NCBI RefSeq assembly: GCF_035046485.1 | Contig: NC_085136.1 | Location: 163,057,963-163,121,962 of the forward strand | Source of the DNA: Aedes albopictus | Taxonomy: Eukaryota; Arthropoda; Insecta; Diptera; Culicidae | Direction of reading: 5' to 3' | Length of the DNA stretch: 64,000 nt | Shown: piece after piece, positions 11,280 to 24,184 of the stretch | Layout: the number at the start of each line of letters is the position of its first letter | Numbering within the stretch: the first letter of the stretch is position 1 | Translations under genes and position numbers: made by a program | The notes under the pieces: model-generated | What the model was told of the DNA's origin: nothing | Databases searched by the model: none | What the model saw: only the letters and a program-made list of their open reading frames with translations

Positions 11280-14200
11280 ATAGAAGTACACTAGATTCAA
11301 TGTGATGCTAATGCAAGCTAAATGCATTCTGAAATTATTTTGCGCTTCCTAAGCATCCCAAGCTTAGGAATATACTAGCCTCTAAGCGATGCAAATGCAA
11401 GCTAAATGCATTCTCGGATTATTTTGCGCTTCCTAAGCTCATTCCAAGCTTAGGAGCACACTAGATTCTATGTGATGCAAATGCAAGTCAAATGCATTCT
11501 GAGATTATTTTGCGCTTTCTAAGCTCATTCCAAGCTTAGGAGCACACTAGATTCTATGTGATGCATATGCAAGTCAAATGCATTTTGAGATTATTTTGCA
11601 CTTCCTAAGCTCATTCCAAGCTTAGGAGCACACTAGATTCTATGTGATGCAAATGCAAGTCAAATGCATTCTGAGATTATTTTGCACTTCCTAAGCTCAT
11701 TCCAAGCTCAGAAGCACACTAGATTCTATGTGATGCAAATGCAAGTCAAATGCATTCTGAGATTATTTTGCACTTCCTAAGCTCATTCCAAGCTTAGGAG
11801 CACACTAGATTCTATGTGATGCAAATGCAAGTCAAATGCATTTTGAAATTATTTTGCACTTCCTAAGCTCATTCCAAGCTTAGGAGCACACTAGATTCTA
11901 TGTGATGCAAATGCAAGTCAAATGCATTCTGAGATTATTTTGCGCTTCCTAGGCTCATTCCAAGCTTAGGAGCACACTAGATTCTATGTGATGCAAATGC
12001 AAGTCAAATGCATTCTGAGATTATTTTGCACTTCCTAAGCTCATTCCAAGCTCAGGAGCACACTAGATTCTATGTGATGCAAATGCAAGTCAAATGCATT
12101 TTGAGATTATTTTGCACTTCCTAAGCTCATTCCAAGCTTAGGAGCACACTAGATTCTATGCGATGCAAATGCAAGTCAAATGCATTCTGAGATTATTTTG
12201 CGCTTTCTAAGCTCATTCCAAGCTTATGAGCACACTAGATTCTATGTGATGCAAATGCAAGTCAAATGCATTCTGAGATTATTTTGCGCTTCCTATGCTC
12301 ATTCCAAGCTTAGGAGCACACTAGATTCTATGTGATGCAAATGCAAGTCAAATGCATTCTGAGATTATTTTGCGCTTCCTAGGCTCATTCCAAGCTTAGG
12401 AGCACACTAGATTCTATGTGATGCAAATGCAAGTCAAATGCATTCTGAGATTATTTTGCACTTCCTAAGCTCATTCCAAGCTCAGGAGCACACTAGATTC
12501 TATGTGATGCAAATGCAAGTCAAATGCATTTTGAGATTATTTTGCACTTCCTAAGCTCATTCCAAGCTTAGGAGCACACTAGATTCTATGCGATGCAAAT
12601 GCAAGTCAAATGCATTCTGAGATTATTTTGCGCTTCCTATGCTCATTCCAAGCTTAGGAGCACACTAGATTCTATGTGATGCAAATGCAAGTCAAATGCA
12701 TTCTGAGATTATTTTGCGCTTCCTAGGCTCATTCCAAGCTTAGGAGCACACTAGATTCTATGTGATGCAAATGCAAGTCAAATGCATTCTGAGATTATTT
12801 TGCGCTTTCTAAGCTCATTCCAAGCTTAGGAGCACACTAGATTCTATGTGATGCAAATGCAAGTCAAATGCATTCTGAGATTATTTTGCGCTTCCTATGC
12901 TCATTCCAAGCTTAGGAGCACACTAGATTCTATGTGATGCAAATGCAAGTCAAATGCATTCTGAGATTATTTTGCGCTTCCTAGGCTCATTCCAAGCTTA
13001 GGAGCACACTAGATTCTATGTGATGCAAATGCAAGTCAAATGCATTTTGAAATTATTTTGCACTTCCTAAGCTCATTCCAAGCTTAGGAGCACACTAGAT
13101 TCTATGTGATGCAAATGCAAGTCAAATGCATTCTGAGATTATTTTGCACTTCCTAAGCTCATTCCAAGCTCAGGAGCACACTAGATTCTATGTGATGCAA
13201 ATGCAAGTCAAATGCATTTTGAAATTATTTTGCACTTCCTAAGCTCATTCCAAGCTTAGGAGCACACTAGATTCTATGTGATGCAAATGCAAGTCAAATG
13301 CATTCTGAGATTATTTTGCACTTCCTAAGCTCATTCCAAGCTCAGGAGCACACTAGATTCTATGTGATGCAAATGCAAGTCAAATGCATTCTGAGATTAT
13401 TTTGCACTTCCTAAGCTCATTCCAAGCTTAGGAGCACACTAGATTCTATGTGATGCAAATGCAAGTCAAATGCATTCTGAGATTATTTTGCACTTCCTAA
13501 GCTCATTCCAAGCTTAGGAGCACACTAGATTCTATGTGATGCAAATGCAAGTCAAATGCATTCTGAGATTATTTTGCGCTTCCTAGGCTCATTCCAAGCT
13601 TAGGAGCACACTAGATTCTATGTGATGCAAATGCAAGTCAAATGCATTCTGAGATTATTTTGCACTTCCTAAGCTCATTCCAAGCTCAGGAGCACACTAG
13701 ATTCTATGTGATGCAAATGCAAGTCAAATGCATTTTGAGATTATTTTGCACTTCCTAAGCTCATTCCAAGCTTAGGAGCACACTAGATTCTATGCGATGC
13801 AAATGCAAGTCAAATGCATTCTGAGATTATTTTGCGCTTTCTAAGCTCATTCCAAGCTTATGAGCACACTAGATTCTATGTGATGCAAATGCAAGTCAAA
13901 TGCATTCTGAGATTATTTTGCGCTTCCTAGGCTCATTCCAAGCTTAGGAGCACACTAGATTCTATGTGATGCAAATGCAAGTCAAATGCATTCTGAGATT
14001 ATTTTGCGCTTTCTAAGCTCATTCCAAGCTTAGGAGCACACTAGATTCTATGTGATGCAAATGCAAGTCAAATGCATTCTGAGATTATTTTGCGCTTCCT
14101 ATGCTCATTCCAAGCTTAGGAGCACACTAGATTCTATGTGATGCAAATGCAAGTCAAATGCATTCTGAGATTATTTTGCGCTTCCTAGGCTCATTCCAAG

Positions 14201-17200
14201 CTTAGGAGCACACTAGATTCTATGTGATGCAAATGCAAGTCAAATGCATTTTGAAATTATTTTGCACTTCCTAAGCTCATTCCAAGCTTAGGAGCACACT
14301 AGATTCTATGTGATGCAAATGCAAGTCAAATGCATTCTGAGATTATTTTGCACTTCCTAAGCTCATTCCAAGCTCAGGAGCACACTAGATTCTATGTGAT
14401 GCAAATGCAAGTCAAATGCATTTTGAAATTATTTTGCACTTCCTAAGCTCATTCCAAGCTTAGGAGCACACTAGATTCTATGTGATGCAAATGCAAGTCA
14501 AATGCATTCTGAGATTATTTTGCGCTTTCTAAGCTCATTCCAAGCTTAGGAGCACACTAGATTCTATGTGATGCAAATGCAAGTCAAATGCATTCTGAGA
14601 TTATTTTGCGCTTTCTAAGCTCATTCCAAGCTCAGGAGCACACTAGATTCTATGTGATGCATATGCAAGTCAAATGCATTTTGAGATTATTTTGCACTTC
14701 CTAAGCTCATTCCAAGCTTAGGAGCACACTAGATTCTATGTGATGCAAATGCAAGTCAAATGCATTCTGAGATTATTTTGCGCTTCCTAGGCTCATTCCA
14801 AGCTTAGGAGCACACTAGATTCTATGTGATGCAAATGCAAGTCAAATGCATTCTGAGATTATTTTGCACTTCCTAAGCTCATTCCAAGCTCAGGAGCACA
14901 CTAGATTCTATGTGATGCAAATGCAAGTCAAATGCATTTTGAAATTATTTTGCACTTCCTAAGCTCATTCCAAGCTTAGGAGCACACTAGATTCTATGTG
15001 ATGCAAATGCAAGTCAAATGCATTCTGAGATTATTTTGCGCTTTCTAAGCTCATTCCAAGCTTAGGAGCACACTAGATTCTATGTGATGCAAATGCAAGT
15101 CAAATGCATTCTGAGATTATTTTGCGCTTTCTAAGCTCATTCCAAGCTCAGGAGCACACTAGATTCTATGTGATGCATATGCAAGTCAAATGCATTTTGA
15201 GATTATTTTGCACTTCCTAAGCTCATTCCAAGCTTAGGAGCACACTAGATTCTATGTGATGCAAATGCAAGTCAAATGCATTCTGAGATTATTTTGCACT
15301 TCCTAAGCTCATTCCAAGCTTAGGAGCACACTAGATTCTATGTGATGCAAATGCAAGTCAAATGCATTCTGAGATTATTTTGCGCTTCCTAGGCTCATTC
15401 CAAGCTTAGGAGCACACTAGATTCTATGTGATGCAAATGCAAGTCAAATGCATTCTGAGATTATTTTGCACTTCCTAAGCTCATTCCAAGCTCAGGAGCA
15501 CACTAGATTCTATGTGATGCAAATGCAAGTCAAATGCATTCTGAGATTATTTTGCACTTCCTAAGCTCATTCCAAGCTCAGGAGCACACTAGATTCTATG
15601 TGATGCAAATGCAAGTCAAATGCATTTTGAGATTATTTTGCACTTCCTAAGCTCATTCCAAGCTTAGGAGCACACTAGATTCTATGTGATGCAAATGCAA
15701 GTCAAATGCATTCTGAGATTATTTTGCGCTTTCTAAGCTCATTCCAAGCTTAGGAGCACACTAGATTCTATGTGATGCAAATGCAAGTCAAATGCATTCT
15801 GAGATTATTTTGCGCTTTCTAAGCTCATTCCAAGCTTAGGAGCACACTAGATTCTATGCGATGCAAATGCAAGTCAAATGCATTTTGAGATTATTTTGCA
15901 CTTCCTAAGCTCATTCCAAGCTCAGGAGCACACTAGATTCTATGTGATGCAAATGCAAGTCAAATGCATTCTGAGATTATTTTGCACTTCCTAAGCTCAT
16001 TCCAAGCTCAGGAGCACACTAGATTCTATGTGATGCAAATGCAAGTCAAATGCATTTTGAGATTATTTTGCACTTCCTAAGCTCATTCCAAGCTTAGGAG
16101 CACACTAGATTCTATGTGATGCAAATGCAAGTCAAATGCATTTTGAGATTATTTTGCGCTTCCTATGCTCATTCCAAGCTTAGGAGCACACCAGATTCTA
16201 TGCGATGCAAATGCAAGTCAAATGCATTTTGAGATTATTTTGCGCTTCCTATGCTCATTCCAAGCTTAGGAGCACACTAGATTCTATGTGATGCAAATGC
16301 AAGTCAAATGCATTTTGAGATTATTTTGCGCTTCCTAAGCTCATTCCAAGCTTAGGAGCACACTAGATTCTATGTGATGCAAATGCAAGTCAAATGCATT
16401 CTGAGATTATTTTGCGCTTTCTAAGCTCATTCCAAGCTTAGGAGCACACTAGATTCTATGCGATGCAAATGCAAGTCAAATGCATTCTGAGATTATTTTG
16501 CGCTTTCTAAGCTCATTCCAAGCTTAGGAGCACACTAGATTCTATGTGATGCAAATGCAAGTCAAATGCATTCTGAGATTGTTTTGCGCTTTCTAAGCTC
16601 ATTCCAAGCTTAGGAGCACACTAGATTCTATGCGATGCAAATGCAAGTCAAATGCATTCTGAGATTATTTTGCGCTTTCTAAGCTCATTCCAAGCTTAGG
16701 AGCACACTAGATTCTATGTGATGCAAATGCAAGTCAAATGCATTCTGAGATTATTTTGCACTTCCTAAGCTCATTCCAAGCTCAGGAGCACACTAGATTC
16801 TATGTGATGCAAATGCAAGTCAAATGCATTTTGAAATTATTTTGCACTTCCTTAGCTCATTCCAAGCTTAGGAGCACACTAGATTCTATGTGATGCAAAT
16901 GCAAGTCAAATGCATTCTGAGATTATTTTGCGCTTCCTATGCTCATTCCAAGCTTAGAAGCACACTAGATTCTATGTGATGCAAATGCAAGTCAAATGCA
17001 TTCTGAGATTATTTTGCGCTTCCTAAGCTCATTCCAAGCTTAGGAGCACACTAGAATCTATGTGATGCAAATGCAAGTCAAATGCATTTTGAAATTATTT
17101 TGCACTTCCTAAGCTCATTCCAAGCTTAGGAGCACACTAGATTCTATGTGATGCAAATGCAAGTCAAATGCATTTTGAGATTATTTTGCACTTCCTAAGC

Positions 17201-17514
17201 TCATTCCAAGCTCAGGAGCACACTAGATTCTATGTGATGCAAATGCAAGTCAAATGCATTTTGAAATTATTTTGCACTTCCTAAGCTCATTCCAAGCTTA
17301 GGAGCACACTAGATTCTATGTGATGCAAATGCAAGTCAAATGCATTCTGAGATTATTTTGCACTTCCTAAGCTCATTCCAAGCTCAGGAGCACACTAGAT
17401 TCTATGTGATGCAAATGCAAGTCATCCAGTTCATAGCCTATTGCTGTACACGACAGACGTATTGCTCTGCTGCTCTCGCTTTTATTCGTAACCCCGTTCG
17501 TAACCGGTGCAAGA

Positions 17515-18351
17515 ATGTGCAGTACGCGTAAAAACACTCTGGTAATTGATTTAAGTGTGCTACCAGCACGACCAGACATCGCAACGGTGCAACATTTTTT
17601 GGAGAACCAGTTGAAACTCCAATATTCGGATGTCTTAAGCATTCAGTTGCATCACCCCCGTAACTGTGTTCTCATAGAGATGAAATCATATGAGATCGCC
17701 TTACGCTACCAAACCCAACACAATTGGAAGCGAAAAATGCTTTGTGCAGACAAAGACTTTCGTATTCCTGTGTACGTGGACTGCGACGCTGTGACGGTTC
17801 GGGTACACGACCTCCCTCCGTCGATGAGCCACTCCACCGTCCGGGACTATATGTTGAAGTTTGGAGAGGTTATTTCCATCAGAAGTGAGACGTGGAAACA
17901 TTACTTCCCCGGGATATCAAATGGCGTGCGGGTGCTACGGATGAATCTACTCCGTGATATCCCTTCGTTCATCACTATCGACCAGCAGGAAACGATGATA
18001 ACTTACGACAAACAGCCTAAATCATGTCGTCATTGCGAACAACCAGCCCATCCAGGCACCAGGTGCCTGGAGTCAAGCATCCCAAACATCAATCATACTC
18101 ATCAAAATCAATCAGCACCATCCCACGGCTTGTTCAACCTGGAAGACTTTCCTCCCATCGGCGGGCAACAAGCATCATCGCCAAAACTACCTACTGTAGA
18201 AGAAACACAACACAACGATGACGAGTGGACAGATGTCGATGACAATACATCGAGCTCATCGACCGATTACAATGAGACAACACACAAGCGACGACGATCT
18301 AGGCGAAATAAGGAGGAGATTGGGGACTACGAAGCAAATTACCACAGTTGA
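17515..18351 (+). CDS. Non-LTR retrotransposon ORF1 protein (zinc knuckle)
   Basis: A 278-residue Gag-like nucleic-acid-binding protein of the kind that packages LINE RNA. Residues about 87-165 (starting near VTVRVHDLPP) look like the RRM-like fold common in insect ORF1 proteins. A perfect CCHC zinc knuckle CRHCEQPAHPGTRC (CX2CX4HX4C) lies at about residues 171-184. The C-terminal third is acidic and Ser/Asp-rich, then basic (HKRRRSRRNK). Only one knuckle is present, where many ORF1 proteins have two or three, so the C-terminus may be shortened. The frame is intact and ends in TGA six bases before a palindromic insert. I use the first ATG, about 90 bp inside the insertion. Clade not determined. 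Confidence 0.8.
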   Translation: MCSTRKNTLVIDLSVLPARPDIATVQHFLENQLKLQYSDVLSIQLHHPRNCVLIEMKSYEIALRYQTQHNWKRKMLCADKDFRIPVYVDCDAVTVRVHDLPPSMSHSTVRDYMLKFGEVISIRSETWKHYFPGISNGVRVLRMNLLRDIPSFITIDQQETMITYDKQPKSCRHCEQPAHPGTRCLESSIPNINHTHQNQSAPSHGLFNLEDFPPIGGQQASSPKLPTVEETQHNDDEWTDVDDNTSSSSTDYNETTHKRRRSRRNKEEIGDYEANYHS

Positions 18352-18356
18352 TCATG

Positions 18357-18668
18357 TGCGTGAAGCGCCGATTTTTTAACATGGGGAAGCATAGGAAGTC
18401 AATTTTTAAACGCTTCTAAAAAATTCAAAACATTATTTAATTAAAAACGGATTGATGTACGGGTTTAGAATCTTCGTTTTCTACACAATCAGTACCTAAT
18501 CTGGGAAAAAACTTTTTAATCAAAATTATATGCTAAAAAGTTTGCTAATTGAATTTCTCATCACGTACACCAACCCGCTTTTAATTAAATATTGTTTTGA
18601 ATTTTTTAGAAGCATTTGAAAACTGACTTCCTATCTTTCCCCATGCTAAAAAATCGGTCCTTCACGCA
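18357..18668. repeat. Palindromic element after ORF1 stop
   Basis: Arms 18357-18450 and 18577-18668 are inverted copies with roughly 85-90% identity by eye. Outer ends are TGCGTGAAG and CTTCACGCA; a shared inner phrase is CTTCTAAAAAATTCAAAACA. A 125-bp loop separates them. It looks like a foldback MITE inserted into, or replacing, the ORF2 region of the retrotransposon. No clear target duplication was found. Confidence 0.7.
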
Positions 18669-21600
18669 TACAGTAAACTTTTTCCAGGTGGCAGCAGCGT
18701 ACCTTCGAACTCTCGAATTGAAACAAAAAAAATGTGCGCTGACCAGTGTTCCTCAAACACCGGTAACACGGACCTCATTAATAAAAAAGTAATTAATTGC
18801 AACAAAAATTGTAAAAAATGAATGTCGGCTCTGTAAAGCTGAACTCGGCGGGTGAGCCATTAAATAAACGATTTGGTAAAAAAAAAAAAAATGCAAGTCA
18901 AATGCATTTTGAGATTATTTTGCGCTTCCTATGCTCATTCCAAGCTTAGGAGCACACTAGATTCTATGTGATGCAAATGCAAGTCAAATGCATTTTGAGA
19001 TTATTTTGCGCTTCCTATGCTCATTCCAAGCTTAGGAGCACACTAGATTCTATGTGATGCAAATGCAAGTCAAATGCATTTTGAGATTATTTTGCACTTC
19101 CTAAGCTCATTCCAAGCTTAGGAGCACACTAGATTCTATGTGATGCAAATGCAAGTCAAATGCATTTTGAGATTATTTTGCACTTCCTAAGCTCATTCCA
19201 AGCTCAGGAGCACACTAGATTCTATGTGATGCAAATGCAAGTCAAATGCATTTTGAGATTATTTTGCACTTCCTAAGCTCATTCCAAGCTTAGGAGCACA
19301 CTAGATTCTATGTGATGCAAATGCAAGTCAAATGCATTCTGAGATTATTTTGCACTTCCTAAGCTCATTCCAAGCTTAGGAGCACACTAGATTCTATGTG
19401 ATGCAAATGCAAGTCAAATGCATTCTGAGATTATTTTGCGCTTCCTAGGCTCATTCCAAGCTTAGGAGCACACTAGATTCTATGTGATGCAAATGCAAGT
19501 CAAATGCATTCTGAGATTATTTTGCACTTCCTAAGCTCATTCCAAGCTCAGGAGCACACTAGATTCTATGTGATGCAAATGCAAGTCAAATGCATTTTGA
19601 GATTATTTTGCACTTCCTAAGCTCATTCCAAGCTTAGGAGCACACTAGATTCTATGTGATGCAAATGCAAGTCAAATGCATTCTGAGATTATTTTGCACT
19701 TCCTAAGCTCATTCCAAGCTCAGGAGCACACTAGATTCTATGTGATGCAAATGCAAGTCAAATGCATTTTGAGATTATTTTGCACTTCCTAAGCTCATTC
19801 CAAGCTCAGGAGCACACTAGATTCTATGCGATGCAAATGCAAGTCAAATGCATTTTGAGATTATTTTGCACTTCCTATGCTCATTCCAAGCTCAGGAGCA
19901 CACTAGATTATATGTGATGCAAATGCAAGTCAAATGCATTTTGAGATTATTTTGCACTTCCTAAGCTCATTCCAAGCTTAGGAGCACACTAGATTCTATG
20001 TGATGCAAATGCAAGTCAAATGCATTCTGAGATTATTTTGCACTTCCTAAGCTCATTCCAAGCTTAGGAGCACACTAGATTCTATGTGATGCAAATGCAA
20101 GTCAAATGCATTCTGAGATTATTTTGCGCTTCCTAGGCTCATTCCAAGCTTAGGAGCACACTAGATTCTATGTGATGCAAATGCAAGTCAAATGCATTTT
20201 GAAATTATTTTGCACTTCCTTAGCTCATTCCAAGCTTAGGAGCACACTAGATTCTATGTGATGCAAATGCAAGTCAAATGCATTCTGAGATTATTTTGCG
20301 CTTCCTATGCTCATTCCAAGCTTAGGAGCACACTAGATTCTATGTGATGCAAATGCAAGTCAAATGCATTCTGAGATTATTTTGCGCTTCCTAAGCTCAT
20401 TCCAAGCTTAGGAGCACACTAGAATCTATGCGATGCAAATGCAAGTCAAATGCATTCTGAGATTATTTTGCGCTTCCTAGGCTCATTCCAAGCTTAGGAG
20501 CACACTAGATTCTATGTGATGCAAATGCAAGTCAAATGCATTCTGAGATTATTTTGCACTTCCTAAGCTCATTCCAAGCTCAGGAGCACACTAGATTCTA
20601 TGTGATGCAAATGCAAGTCAAATGCATTTTGAGATTATTTTGCACTTCCTAAGCTCATTCCAAGCTTAGGAGCACACTAGATTCTATGTGATGCAAATGC
20701 AAGTCAAATGCATTCTGAGATTATTTTGCACTTCCTAAGCTCATTCCAAGCTCAGGAGCACACTAGATTCTATGTGATGCAAATGCAAGTCAAATGCATT
20801 TTGAGATTATTTTGCACTTCCTAAGCTCATTCCAAGCTTAGGAGCACACTAGATTCTATGTGATGCAAATGCAAGTCAAATGCATTCTGAGATTATTTTG
20901 CGCTTTCTAAGCTCATTCCAAGCTTAGGAGCACACTAGATTCTATGCGATGCAAATGCAAGTCAAATGCATTTTGAGATTATTTTGCACTTCCTAAGCTC
21001 ATTCCAAGCTCAGGAGCACACTAGATTCTATGTGATGCAAATGCAAGTCAAATGCATTCTGAGATTATTTTGCACTTCCTAAGCTCATTCCAAGCTCAGG
21101 AGCACACTAGATTCTATGTGATGCAAATGCAAGTCAAATGCATTTTGAGATTATTTTGCACTTCCTAAGCTCATTCCAAGCTTAGGAGCACACTAGATTC
21201 TATGTGATGCAAATGCAAGTCAAATGCATTCTGAGATTATTTTGCACTTCCTAAGCTCATTCCAAGCTTAGGAGCACACTAGATTCTATGTGATGCAAAT
21301 GCAAGTCAAATGCATTCTGAGATTATTTTGCGCTTCCTAGGCTCATTCCAAGCTTAGGAGCACACTAGATTCTATGTGATGCAAATGCAAGTCAAATGCA
21401 TTCTGAGATTATTTTGCACTTCCTAAGCTCATTCCAAGCTCAGGAGCACACTAGATTCTATGTGATGCAAATGCAAGTCAAATGCATTCTGAGATTATTT
21501 TGCACTTCCTAAGCTCATTCCAAGCTCAGGAGCACACTAGATTCTATGTGATGCAAATGCAAGTCAAATGCATTTTGAGATTATTTTGCACTTCCTAAGC

Positions 21601-24126
21601 TCATTCCAAGCTTAGGAGCACACTAGATTCTATGTGATGCAAATGCAAGTCAAATGCATTCTGAGATTATTTTGCACTTCCTAAGCTCATTCCAAGCTCA
21701 GGAGCACACTAGATTCTATGTGATGCAAATGCAAGTCAAATGCATTCTGAGATTATTTTGCGCTTCCTAGGCTCATTCCAAGCTTAGGAGCACACTAGAT
21801 TCTATGTGATGCAAATGCAAGTCAAATGCATTCTGAGATTATTTTGCACTTCCTATGCTCATTCCAAGCTCAGGAGCACACTAGATTCTATGTGATGCAA
21901 ATGCAAGTCAAATGCATTTTGAAATTATTTTGCACTTCCTAAGCTCATTCCAAGCTTAGGAGCACACTAGATTCTATGTGATGCAAATGCAAGTCAAATG
22001 CATTCTGAGATTATTTTGCGCTTTCTAAGCTCATTCCAAGCTTAGGAGCACACTAGATTCTATGTGATGCAAATGCAAGTCAAATGCATTTTGAGATTAT
22101 TTTGCACTTCCTAAGCTCATTCCAAGCTCAGGAGCACACTAGATTCTATGTGATGCAAATGCAAGTCAAATGCATTCTGAGATTATTTTGCACTTCCTAA
22201 GCTCATTCCAAGCTTAGGAGCACACTAGATTCTATGTGATGCAAATGCAAGTCAAATGCATTCTGAGATTATTTTGCACTTCCTAAGCTCATTCCAAGCT
22301 TAGGAGCACACTAGATTCTATGTGATGCAAATGCAAGTCAAATGCATTCTGAGATTATTTTGCGCTTCCTAGGCTCATTCCAAGCTTAGGAGCACACTAG
22401 ATTCTATGTGATGCAAATGCAAGTCAAATGCATTCTGAGATTATTTTGCGCTTTCTAAGCTCATTCCAAGCTTAGGAGCACACTAGATTCTATGTGATGC
22501 AAATGCAAGTCAAATGCATTTTGAGATTATTTTGCACTTCCTAAGCTCATTCCAAGCTTAGGAGCACACTAGATTCTATGCGATGCAAATGCAAGTCAAA
22601 TGCATTCTGAGATTATTTTGCGCTTCCTAAGCTTATTCCAAGCTCAGGAGCACACTAGATTCTATGCGATGCAAATGCAAGTCAAATGCATTCTGAGATT
22701 ATTTTGCGCTTTCTAAGCTCATTCCAAGCTTAGGAGCACACTAGATTCTATGTGATGCAAATGCAAGTCAAATGCATTCTGAGATTATTTTGCGCTTCCT
22801 AAGCTCATTCCAAGCTTAGGAGCACACTAGATTCTATGTGATGCAAATGCAAGTCAAATGCATTCTATGATTATTTTGCGCTTCCTATGCTCATTCCAAG
22901 CTTAGGAGCACACTAGATTCTATGTGATGCAAATGCAAGTCAAATGCATTCTGAGATTATTTTGCGCTTCCTAAGCTCATTCCAAGCTTAGGGGCACACT
23001 AGAATCTATGCGATGCAAATGCAAGTCAAATGCATTCTGAGATTTTTTTGCGCTTGCTAAGCTTATTCCAAGCTCAGGAGCACACTAGATTCTATGCGAT
23101 GCAAATGCAAGTCAAATGCATTCTGAGATTATTTTGCGCTTTCTAAGCTCATTCCAAGCTTAGGAGCACGCTAGATTCTATGTGATGCAAATGCAAGTCA
23201 AATGCATTTTGAGATTATTTTGCACTTCCTAAGCTCATTCCAAGCTCAGGAGCACACTAGATTCTATGTGATGCAAATGCAAGTCAAATGCATTTTGAGA
23301 TTATTTTGCACTTCCTAAGCTCATTCCAAGCTCAGGAGCACACTAGATTCTATGTGATGCAAATGCAAGTCAAATGCATTTTGAGATTATTTTGCGCTTC
23401 CTATGCTCATTCCAAGCTTAGGAGCACACTAGATTCTATGTGATGCAAATGCAAGTCAAATGCATTTTGAGATTATTTTGCACTTCCTAAGCTCATTCCA
23501 AGCTCAGGAGCACACTAGATTCTATGTGATGCAAATGCAAGTCAAATGCATTTTGAGATTATTTTGCACTTCCTATGCTCATTCCAAGCTTAGGAGCACA
23601 CTAGATTCTATGTGATGCAAATGCAAGTCAAATGCATTCTGAGATTATTTTGCGCTTTCTAAGCTCATTCCAAGCTTAGGAGCACACTAGATTCTATGTG
23701 ATGCAAATGCAAGTCAAATGCATTCTGAGATTATTTTGCGCTTCCTATGCTCATTCCAAGCTTAGGAACACACTAGATTCTATGTGATGCAAATGCATTC
23801 TGAGATTATTTTGCGCTTTCTAAGCTCATTCCAAGCTTAGGAGCACACTAGATTCTATGTGATGCAAATGCAAGTCAAATGCATTTTGAGATTATTTTGC
23901 GCTTCCTAAGCTCATTCCAAGCTTAGGAGCACACCAGATTCTATGTGATGCAAATGCAAGTCAAATGCATTCTGAGATTATTTTGCGCTTCCTATGCTCA
24001 TTCCAAGCTCAGGAGCACACTAGATTCTATGCGATGCAAATGCAAGTCAAATGCATTCTGAGATTATTTTGCACTTCCTAAGCTCATTCCAAGCTTAGGA
24101 GCACACTAGATTCTATGTGATGCAAA

Positions 24127-24184
24127 TTTTTTTTTTTTTTGTTTGTGTTTACGTGTATTTTAACTTATGCTAATTCTACACTTA
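24127..24184. other. Foreign segment in satellite, copy 1
   Basis: A T run followed by GTTTGTGTTTACGTGTATTT and about 28 further bases interrupts one monomer after GATGCAAA. The same segment with a shorter T run is at 26336-26396. Origin unknown; a retroposon tail fragment is possible. Confidence 0.7.

Larger units (their letters stand above)
17425..18890 (+). mobile_element. ORF1-only non-LTR retrotransposon
   Basis: A 1.47-kb element inserted in the satellite with a target duplication of 10-12 bp (ATGCAAGTCA core at 17415-17424 and 18891-18900) and a 3' poly(A) tail. It has a ~90-bp 5' leader, one ORF1 protein (17515-18351), then a ~310-bp palindrome (18357-18668), then a ~200-bp 3' end with a TAAATAAACGATTTGG phrase before the tail. 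There is no endonuclease or reverse transcriptase frame, so it must have moved with enzymes supplied in trans, like half-LINE (HAL1-type) elements of mammals. The palindrome sits where ORF2 would be expected. Confidence 0.8.
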
